Below, one piece after another: positions 56,301 through 64,000 of a stretch of DNA of 64,000 bases (positions within the stretch are counted from its first letter, which is position 1; every line of letters begins with the position of its first letter). Source of the stretch: Heligmosomoides polygyrus polygyrus (Eukaryota > Nematoda > Chromadorea > Rhabditida > Heligmosomidae); the NCBI GenBank assembly GCA_947396885.1, contig OX377202.1, positions 69,226,643 through 69,290,642 on the forward strand, written 5' to 3'. The notes beneath the pieces were generated by a model, which was not told where the DNA came from, searched no databases, and was given only the letters and a program-made list of their open reading frames with translations. The translations under genes were made by a program, and so were the position numbers.

Positions 56301-57240
56301 GTAGATTTGATATCCTAAAATACAACGCGAATATATTAGTTTTCCTGAAATAAAAAAGTGGAGAAGGAAGTAGGTCCAACTTGTACCTAGCACCAGCCCT
56401 TTTGCTATGGGCCGAATTTAAGTGCTCTTTATAATTTGAACGAAAAGCATAAAGCTCTCCAAGAAGAGGGAGGGGTGTTTTTTGAGTCACCGCGTTTCTA
56501 TCCTCCGTTCCTATCCTTCATGTTGGTCAACCATTATGGATGCTGAAGAAAGCTGCTGCTGTAGCTCCGCCTTTCTAACAATAAGTGACCACCGTCCTCA
56601 TCTTCAATATGTAGCAGTGTTAGCGGCCGAAGTGCCGTGTATCTCTTCTTCTTCTCGCCGTTTACGGAGCAACTGTTGGTAGCGTTAGCCAAGACGTCGC
56701 TTTTTGGGTGTTCATAAGCCCAGGCTGTGACGGGCACATCACGAGTTGGATTTATAAACAACTCATCAGCATCTACTTCATCAGGTCACTCTTGCTAACC
56801 GTTAGAACGTCCTTCGCCGGCCCAGAAGAGCTTCTAGCTGCGTACGAGGGTGTTGACTCACGTACGAGCTCGCTCCAAGACATTGCAGTGGCCATCCAAG
56901 GATTTTCACCCTTCAGCGCGTTCAGCTTACATAGGACGCTATTTTATGGAGACCTTGTTTATCATGAGGCAGAATTCCCGGATTGGTAGCCCATGGAAAC
57001 CGCCCGAGCAGAAGAGAGCCACACTTCCGCTCGCATTTCTCTGGTTCACCCTTATGCCAGACCACTTTACCTTTCAGGTAACGTACCTAGTTTTCTTGTC
57101 TCTTCATCCAGGCGGTGCTCTGATTTTGTTTTCTTTGCTGCTACCTCAATGCGACTTCTTTCACTGTGTGTTCATTGCATCTGTTTAAGCTAACGAAAGT
57201 ATCCGAGTCCTTTATTCGTAAAGCATCGGCATTTTCCGAG
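53380..57240. other. Unassigned stretch
   Basis: A plus-strand frame at 53583-53921 followed by a frameshift to LLVDGFRFV is weakly reminiscent of a FLYWCH zinc-finger start but is not convincing. 55986-56201 (minus) and 57166-57531 (plus) are open without recognisable motifs. Nothing else seen in nearly 4 kb. Confidence 0.35.
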
Positions 57241-57285
57241 TGTGTCCATGTTTCTGTGCCGAGCGGGGTAAAGTGGGTCAATCTA

Positions 57286-57333
57286 CTTAGTGGCTTAACG
57301 TTTCGACCAGCTCGTCGTCTTCAATGTGCTAAG
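57286..57333 (-). ncRNA. Hammerhead-like remnant
   Basis: On the minus strand: outer stem CTTAG/CTAAG, TTGAAGA in place of CTGANGA, stem II GAC-GAGCTG-GTC, then GAAACGTTA. Outer pairing and the GAAACGTT segment support descent from the PLE hammerhead. The first core residue is changed. Confidence 0.4.
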
Positions 57334-57759
57334 GATTCTGTTCTCCCGTCTCCACGGTCTCACTGTGATCGGCGGTTATCAGCTTCCCGAGGAATGCATT
57401 TTGCTTTTAATCTCTACACTGGTCTGTCATGTCCACTATGCAATATGCAGCCTAACTCTTCCTGCTCTACTATGAGAACCCGAGATGATCTTAGATGCAT
57501 TTCTAGAGAGTTGGCAAAGCGATCTAGATAAAGGCAATACGGGATGTGAAGGTCGGTCAAGCAGGATGAGCCAAATGTTCATTAGCTCTTTCACACAACC
57601 CATTTGTGGCAGATTTCAGAAGAAAACTAAGCAATCAGCAACTGCTAGATGTCACGTGCTTGTAGGAAAGCGGGACCGTGCGCGCACAACCAGCTGCAGA
57701 GTGAGGGCCTTCACAGTACCCGCATATTTCTTTGCTCAATTGCCGAAAACAACGCTTTG

Positions 57760-58200
57760 GAGCGTTCCAAAGCGGCCTTTTAAAATCACTTTTTTAAAAA
57801 TCAAGTACTTGTGAAAAAACCTACATTTGAGCTCAACAGCTCAAGCTGTATCTTTTGACATATACATCTTAGCAGAGTTGAACAATGCATATGGGCCCTA
57901 CAGAATCAATCGGGTGGGCGCAACAACTTGTAGAACGAGCGATAGATTAAAGGGTGAACGTTTGGGGAGTCAGAAATTCCCAGCCGTTCAACTCAGGAAT
58001 TGCTATAAGACTGTCCAGCTTGTCTTTAGCGTGTGCCGTGAACAATGCATGCAGAATCGAACCTATCAATCGAGTGGGCGCGACAGCTTCTAGAGTGAGT
58101 TTTTCGGGAGTCTTTCCAACGCATTCGTAGGCCGTTAGCTAGTCGCGTCTTCCCGTAGTATTCTACCGAAATCGGAAAAAATTGGGTCGCATAAGCTTCA
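57760..58200 (+). repeat. Dispersed repeat R, copy 2 (internal dimer)
   Basis: Partner of 12990-13570. The two subunits are marked by CAATGCATATGGGCCC (about 57884) and CAATGCATGCAGAATCGA (about 58043). It runs into the second Penelope-like element. Confidence 0.65.
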
Positions 58201-58288
58201 CCTGCCCAAGTTCGACTTTCAATAAATCTTGGCATGGCGTTGTTGAACTGTTAGTGTATTGTTCTTGTTGTAGCCGTTAACCAAGATT

Positions 58289-58360
58289 GTTACGATCTTC
58301 TTTATTCGGCTTACGTTTTGGCGAGTTTCGCCTTCTTCAGAGCCTGGAATAGCTGATAAC
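58289..58360 (-). ncRNA. Hammerhead motif of second PLE
   Basis: On the minus strand: GGCT/AGCC inner stem I, CTGAAGA core, strong stem II GGCGA-AAC-TCGCC, but AAAA for GAAA and ACGTA for ACGTT. Partial outer pairing GTTA/TAAC. One core change probably reduces or abolishes cleavage. Confidence 0.55.
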
Positions 58361-58589
58361 ATCTACAAGACTACCAGCCCAAACATCATTTCATACTAGA
58401 GGGTACTAGTCTTGACGAAAACAGGAACGTGATCCGACACTACAGTTTCCAACGACTAACCTCAGAGATGGATGCAGAAGCGGACCACCAACACCCGCAG
58501 ATGGACGTAGACGTGGGTGAATGAGTTCGGCCCCGAGACAAACCGACTTAATCAGCCTGTGGATAAGATCACGAAGGTCGAAACCCCGT

Positions 58590-59095
58590 GTTCGTAACGC
58601 TTATCTCCACGATGTGGTGAGGGTTACTGACATCTCTCCTAGCACCTTAAAAATGCAACTGGTTCGAAATCGAATTTACGATGGGATGTGTCTCACACCA
58701 CCCTGCGTTATGTGCCCTAACGGGAAAGAAGGTGACTGTATGACATCAGGTGTGGTCTATCAGATGTCATGTAATGAATGTGGGGAGAATTACATAGGGG
58801 AGACAGGAAGACCCCTCTGTGTCAGAATAAAGGAGCATTTGGACGGCCTTAGAAAAGGTAATGTCCAGACTCCTTGGGGGAACACAGGGTTCAATGCCAT
58901 GCTGGCGCGTTGATATAGGTCTCAGTGTCGATCTTAGTGCGAGAGAGTGACATATCAGCGCGCAGGACATTAGAATCACTTTGGATCGCAGCTACGAGTC
59001 CTCGGATCAACCGGAAGGAGGAATGCCTGGCGGTAGCACAAGAGCTGGCACCCTTCGCACAGCTATGTGGGTTTCGATCTTCATGATCTTATCCA
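58590..59095 (+). pseudogene. PLE GIY-YIG endonuclease remnant
   Basis: RVRNAYLHDVVRVTDISPST and LKMQLVRNRIYDGMCLTPPC lead into GVVYQMSCNECGENYIGETG and RPLCVRIKEHLDGLRKGN. A frameshift follows near 58895 (WGNTGF in place of WGEHR). The downstream reading resumes with VRESDISARRTLESLWIAAT, PRINRKEECLAVAQELAPFA and QLCGF. It is clearly homologous to, but diverged from, the copy at 10-12.6 kb, so it is a different PLE lineage or an older insertion. No RT palm is present. Confidence 0.85.
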
Positions 59096-59224
59096 CAGGC
59101 TGATTATGTCGGTTTGCCTCGGGGCCGAAGCTCATTCACCCACGTCTACGTCCATCTGCGGGTGTTGGAGGTCCGCTTATGCATCCACCTCTGAGGTTAG
59201 TCGTTGGAAACTGTGCTGTCAGAT

Positions 59225-60010
59225 CATTAGTATGTACCATAGTACCCCGCTTTCGATCATATCCCATCCAAAACACGCTTGCACGCTCATGGGCCTGTTT
59301 CCTTGTAAGAACTGCCTTGGTACTACTGCTTCGCCTTCCTTATTTTATCATTCTAGTGTTTCATTTTGGAAGGAAAGACGACAAGTGATGAAATTCATAT
59401 CCTTTTCCACCGTGGCGAAAACAACACCATATTCTCCCCAAACCTTTTTGGACCAGTATTGAGTGGGAGGGTGTTATCTCTCACCAATCTGTTTCTCATC
59501 TGTAGTACAGAAAAAGCTCAACAGTTTCATCGACAAAGACCTCCAGCCTCGAAGGTCGGCCATGTCCTACAGCGCACCTTCAATAGAGTCGAAGTCCAGG
59601 AAGTCACTGTGCATTCCAACCACATGCCTTTGTTAGAGGCTGGGCGTTCACAGCGCCCGGTCATTCGACAATTTCGCTCTTTGCTAAAGACAAGTAAAAG
59701 GTACGCGAAACGCCGCAGGAATTCACCCTTCGAATGGAGCGAGAATTGTTAGAGGCTACTGGAGAACCCTCACCGATGAACGCTCCATTCGAAGGAGTGT
59801 GTCCTGTGGTGCCCTAAGAGTTTAGTTAACACATGGTCAGAGAGCCTATTAACTGAACTGTGGCTGGTACAGAACTCCAAAATGTATAGCTTTGAAAGCA
59901 GGCAATGTGATGTGTGATTTACGGAATTTTGAGGAAATAACTCGCTTTGAGGCGTGACTGGTAGTCAGTCGGAGGAGGCGCCCTGTAATCGAGCACATTC
60001 CGATACAAGG
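59225..60010. other. Unassigned stretch
   Basis: Two plus-strand open frames (59067-59462 and 59366-59752) run across the PLE end and beyond without recognisable motifs. A short inverted repeat around GAATGGAGCG / CGCTCCATTC lies at about 59732-59793. Confidence 0.35.
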
Positions 60011-60014
60011 TTCA

Positions 60015-60115
60015 AGGTTCGGATTAGCGGTGCAGGCCAATCAGCGAAATCGGTACCAGACCTGTCTGGGAAGGATGAACACTGACTTGTCTAGCGGCTA
60101 ACCACTGGAACTCAT
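60015..60115 (+). repeat. Possible SINE-like repeat S fragment
   Basis: GGTTCGGATTAG, CAGGCCAATCA and GGTACCAGACCTGTCTGGGA resemble family S in order but with weaker similarity than the other copies. Confidence 0.35.
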
Positions 60116-60119
60116 GTGT

Positions 60120-60766
60120 AGGTCGATTGAAGAAATCTTCAAATTGCCTCCATGACATCCTGTAGATGTTGAATGCGTGGCACATCCTTGGAAAAGATTG
60201 ACTTACCCCGGTCTTTATACACACTATAATCTGCTTTGACCGTGATCCAATACAGCAAGATGTTGACATTTTCTGCTCAACCAAGGCGAACACATTCAGA
60301 AATGGGTTGAAGACGCTCGGCATTGGTTCGTTGGAGTCCCTCTGTGGCATGTCGATTCGCCAGCACAATGCGTCCAAACAAACCATGGAAAACCTCAACG
60401 AAAGAAGAGACCGATTCCATCCCAGATGATTCGTGTCGTGCACGTGCGGCGCAAAATATGACCCCATTATGAAGACGACGCACTTTGGATAAGGACGATT
60501 ACTCGAAGGACAGAACGATGTCGAAAATGAATGCGGGAATTTTTTTGGCTTCCAGAAACAAAGCTTGATATTGACCAAGAATAGAGTAGCGTGGAGAAAG
60601 GCGAGACTGAACTGTTCAGTCTAACTCTCTTTAGCTTGCAAAGCAACGTTAGCTTTTTAAAGTTCTATTTATCACTGAAATTTGGGTAGGAAATAGAAAT
60701 GACATTTAACTCATCCTACTAAAGATAAAGATAGTGATACCACTACGAAAGATGGGTTAGGTTCTA
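60120..60766 (-). other. Unassigned stretch with 184-codon open frame
   Basis: Minus-strand frames at 60578-60024 (184 codons) and 60483-60277 overlap. The second (VSSFVEVFHGLFGRIVLANR, TNAERLQPISECVRLG) continues beyond its stop as NILLYWITVKADYSVYKDRG and reads more like natural protein. I cannot name it; a decayed host or MULE-like gene is possible. Confidence 0.3.
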
Positions 60767-62062
60767 TTAGGCTGTCGCAAAATCAATCGCCGAAACGGAC
60801 CGCTGACTTCACACTGCTATAACTTAAACACAACTCTGTTAATCGAAATAAAAACCACAAGAATCTATACCTTTTTGCCAGCGAACAGCAGTGAATCTAA
60901 TCCTTTATAATAAAAACAGAGAGCACAGGAAGAGCACAGGAATTAACGAAAATAAGGCGGGCACAATCAACACCAGCCAAACTATGTGATGAATTGTTTC
61001 TGACGCAAATGAGAATCAAGAGCTCGGAAAAAGCGGTAGTCGGTGGAGAAAATGTAGGAGAATCTAGTGAGTGAGGGAGAACTTCGATACCTAAATGGGT
61101 TAATTTTCGCCTAGTGATTTGTGAGGTGTGCGTTCTTGCGTTGCCCTATAACAGGAGCTGCCCTCCTCTATCATCCACTGCCGGCCGTGACTTTTGCAAT
61201 TTCTTGTATATTTGGTCTAAATCACAGCAGCAAAACTCTGGCGTGACCGCCTGACTAGGTTGCAAAGAGCAGTAATGGATTATATATACCTTTACAACAC
61301 CACCACAAAGTAAGCATAACATTTTATGGTGAATGTCGGGTTCATGAAAAGATGATGGAGGTTCATCCTTATCCACCCAGACAAATCCCCGCTTCCTGTT
61401 ATCGTTAAGGACCCATTTTCCATCTACAGTTGTAATGCAGCTTGCAAAAAGCTCATTTTTGACTGCGAACTAGCAGGTTGGAGCAAGTGTCGAAACGTGC
61501 CAGACCTTCTCATCGGTCAGCTGAGAGGCACCCACTTCGACATCGTCCTCACCTTGCCGATTCCCGCCAAATGTTTTGCTACCGTACCATGATGTACGCC
61601 AAGGTCTTCTGTTAATGCACTCGTATTCTTCTCCGAATTAGCTTCGACAGCTCTCCTGAAAACTTCGTCGTCAAGCGACAGCCAGCACCGCAACCCGGCT
61701 TTTCTTCGAGATCAAAATCGCCAGAAGCCAATTTTTCGAAGCAGAGCCCATCATTCGTTCGCAAGGACAGTCCGTCCCAAAAGCACTGCTAAGGTTACGC
61801 GATGCCTCTGTCGTAGAATCTCCCAATTTAAATTCGTAAGGCATGATGACTCGAAAGTCGCGCCGGTTCATGATTTTACGAAGCCTTAAAAAAGGACCGC
61901 TAGAAAAATTAGAGCGACATCCACATTTGTTTTTTAAAAGAACAGGAAGAAGCCTACCGAACGGTATGCGTGGCTTTCTCTGAGACGAAATGATTTAGGG
62001 TAACGAACAACTTATTTATTCATACATACCTTCAAACGGAGATTAATTTTGCGACAGCCTAT
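60767..62062 (-). mobile_element. Near full-length mariner, 1296 bp, dead
   Basis: Terminal inverted repeats: TTAGGCTGTCGCAAAATCAA on the left and ATAGGCTGTCGCAAAATTAA when the right end is read inwards. TA duplications at 60765-60766 and 62063-62064. Length is standard for mariner. The minus strand encodes, in broken frames, the N-terminal HTH region (MPYEFKLGDSTTEASRNLSS near 61845), WVDKDEPPSSFHEPD, VKVYIIHYCSLQPSQAVTPE, and GNARTHTSQITRRKLTHLGI in place of DNARPH. The second catalytic Asp is replaced by Gly. Several frameshifts confirm inactivity. Confidence 0.9.
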
Positions 62063-62064
62063 TA

Positions 62065-63565
62065 TTATAATTTTTGTTGGAGCTTTTGTGAATTTTGCAA
62101 AAATCAGTACAGATCTAGTCCAGAGAGTATGCCCAAGCTCTGAGAGGCTAGCACATTTTTCTTGAAAAGCTCTGGACTTAGAAATGCATGCTGTACTGTA
62201 CAGTAATCCTCCATTATCGTTTGACTTCGGCTCCTGCAGACATTCAAAATTGGTTTTGAAGTTCGTCATTTTTCATTTCTGTCCGCTGCAAATGTAGGGA
62301 ACTAGGTGGATCTCCCCAGAGTATATCGTGGCTTAAAAGCCCACCGTGCACTGCGAAATGCTGCCCTTTCTCTTCGGTTTCGCGACTCCGTTGCTGGCTT
62401 CAGACGGCAACGCATGTTGGTAGCCCCTCCAATGCACAGCCGGCACCGCACCACTGCAGTATCATAGATCGCTCCTGGGTGATCGGCTGCAGAAGTTTCT
62501 GAGCAAGACGGGCAGTTGACAGGGGGCCTTGCAACTTGTTTGTGTGTGTGCTCTCGTTGGCTTGATTAGTGAAGAAGGCGGGCGCTATTCGATAAACGCC
62601 CTCATTGTCTCCGTGGAGCTGCCGCAGCGCCGGCTGATTTCGGCCGGTGCTGGTCATTTATCACGAATTCCTGTGCTCTTCATCGTTGCCACCTCCCCGG
62701 TGTTCCATTCCTCAATCCCATTAGCAGCCTCGTGTTTACTAGACGTTCCTGTTAGAAAACGTGTTCCTCTAGCTCAAGACCTTTACACAGGAACTGTGAC
62801 CTCCGCTTCTATGTCAGGAGGTACTCTGGAGAAAGCGTTTGACATCGTCTTTTAGATTCCCGCTTCCTTCCTCAATGGTGCTGCAGCTTCGCGACATGAG
62901 AACCGTCAGAATGTGGCACATCCAGGATAGCGTCTGGTTATTCTCTGTCGTGGCCTGCTACACAGCTTCCCCGTACAGAAAAGTGTTTCTAAACTCTTGA
63001 AGAATGAAAGGCCACCTACAAGTCGCTTAAACTCTTGGCAGCACGAGCCCACTAGTTTGGCATCAGAAGTGCAATTCACTGCGCGCCAGTAGTCCTATTT
63101 TCTTCTCGTCTTTGTCAATTAGAACTACTTACTTATAACTACAAAATCTTCATCTGTCTTAAAGCGCAGACTCCAAAAACCTCCTCAGGTTCGAGCTCGC
63201 TACAAATGTGTTTAGGCGACTATCATTATATATCTCCCGCCGCTGCCCGGCAAGAAAACGCTGGTCTTGTCAGCCATACGTCATTCATGGCACGTCTTCG
63301 AACATGAAACGCTGTCCTTGCAGTGCAGCTATATTTTCTCTTGTCAGACGTCCGGTCTTTTCATCAGCTCTTCGGATTATGGGACCTGCCGGGAAAATTT
63401 TCAGAATTCTCCTTAAGTGCATAATGAGCTCTCACTGCCTGTCGAAGTGTTTTAGGCCGGAAGCAGGGTCTTGCTGCACCGCACCGCGATAGAGTTCATT
63501 TTCCTCTCATCGCGATGGGACTCACTCTCCACTGATGTGGAGTCTCCGCGTACGAGTCGTTGCCG
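62065..63565. other. Unassigned stretch
   Basis: 62400-62855 is open on both strands (85 codons minus, 108 plus) with no recognised domain. No repeats noticed. Confidence 0.35.
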
Positions 63566-63570
63566 AATGC

Positions 63571-63746
63571 GCCTAGAACTGCCGCTAGTGTAGAGGCCCC
63601 CACAAACTTTGCGGCAATGCCGCTCGCCGCTGTGGTTAAGGATAAGGCAGGGACGCCGCTGGCGGCGTCCCTGCCCTATGATGAATGATAGAGCAGCGGC
63701 AACGCCGCAGAAGTCTGGGGGGGGGCCTTTAACCGCAGTTCCAGGC
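63571..63746. mobile_element. GC-rich foldback MITE, 176 bp
   Basis: GCCTAGAACTGCCGC at the left pairs with GCCTGGAACTGCGG read inwards from the right. The arms continue through GGCCCCC, TTTGCGGCAATGCCGC-like blocks to a perfect central hairpin (63646-63675, two 14-bp arms and a TG loop). Target duplication not clear. Confidence 0.75.
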
Positions 63747-63809
63747 GGCATTTCGCGGCATGGCTCCCCTGAGAAGCATCGTCTGCTTCATACCCGCGAG
63801 GAAGGGCCA

Positions 63810-64000
63810 GGGCATTCTATTCCTGGTTAGGATTTCCTGCCTAAGCCAAACAAGCCTTAGATAGCTCCGGATTCGGTGAATTAGTAATGAGTTTTTAGCA
63901 GACTCGTCAGGGAGGGATGGAATACTGGCTGGCCACCACAGGTCATTGATTAGGCCAAATACGGATCCAAGTTGCTTCTACAACTCCCCGAAGAAGTAGA
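63810..64000 (+). mobile_element. SINE-like repeat S, copy 3 (cut by window end)
   Basis: CTGGTTAGGATTTCC, CCAAACAAGCC, TCCGGATTCGGTGAAT and GGCCAAATACGGATCCAA align in order with copies 1 and 2, more diverged. Confidence 0.5.

Larger units (their letters stand above)
58205..59222 (+). mobile_element. Second Penelope-like element, same head-to-head plan
   Basis: A plus-strand PLE tail (RT C-terminus, GIY-YIG and 3' region, about 58587-59222) is fused at its truncated 5' side to an inverted copy of its 3' end (58205-58586). The inverted arms are 58436-58586 and 59069-59222, about 95 percent identical by eye. The inverted part continues outward to a hammerhead motif at 58360-58289. The right copy stops at 59222 before its own hammerhead. 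This repeats the architecture at 9.7-12.9 kb with a different junction point. Confidence 0.85.

Noticed and set aside
60767..60780. TTAGGC, the nematode telomere unit
   Set aside because: A single copy forming part of a mariner terminal repeat; no array present.
1..64000. CRISPR array or prokaryotic defence system
   Set aside because: No regularly spaced direct repeats with unique spacers, and the coding content is eukaryotic transposons.

Overview
The window looks like accessory, transposon-rich sequence from a eukaryote, most likely a clade V parasitic nematode of the hookworm/strongylid type. Reasons: it is AT-leaning and dominated by decayed mobile elements. The RTE-type reverse transcriptase fragments have wording I associate with hookworm genomes (for example HQGSALSPLL and RLRWYGHVL). 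Mariner elements and Penelope-like elements (PLEs) are common. The only host gene I recognise with confidence is a broken single-block copy of the exon-junction protein Y14/RBM8A (nematode rnp-4), at 44.0-44.3 kb. The species call is inference. I found no bacterial-style genes, operons, CRISPR arrays, rRNA genes or functional tRNA genes.

Layout. 0-2.45 kb is a large inverted-repeat (foldback) element with about 0.89 kb arms. A tRNA-like A-box/B-box module lies in each arm and a Harbinger-type MITE sits in the right arm. 2.48-3.3 kb is an RTE remnant. 4.9-5.5 kb and 7.9-8.7 kb are pieces of two other LINEs. 6.5-7.06 kb is an RTE 3' end, followed by a piggyBac-type MITE. 9.7-12.9 kb is the centrepiece: a Penelope-like element on the minus strand whose 5' end is replaced by a head-to-head inverted copy of its own 3' end, with hammerhead-ribozyme motifs at both outer ends and a 16-bp target-site duplication. 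13-22 kb holds foldback MITEs (14.2, 18.9 and 21.0 kb) and little recognisable coding. 22-44 kb holds decayed mariners (22.1, 26.7, 38.0 and 42.7 kb), a 2-kb RTE with a microsatellite tail (40.6-42.7 kb) and the Y14 pseudogene. 45-53.3 kb holds LINE and RTE scraps, a solo PLE terminus and a 5'-truncated RTE with an 18-bp target-site duplication. 57-59.2 kb holds a second PLE with the same head-to-head plan. 60.8-62.1 kb is a nearly full-length but dead mariner. 63.6-64 kb ends with a foldback element and a SINE-like repeat.

How the parts work together. No coordinated host pathway can be read here. The recurring theme is self-replicating elements and their non-autonomous relatives. Autonomous lineages (PLE, RTE, a CR1/jockey-like LINE, mariner) are all represented by broken copies. 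Around them are many foldback elements, some carrying tRNA-like pol III promoter modules. The most interesting biology is the repeated PLE architecture (3' end inverted onto a truncated 5' end, with hammerheads) and the tRNA modules inside foldback arms.
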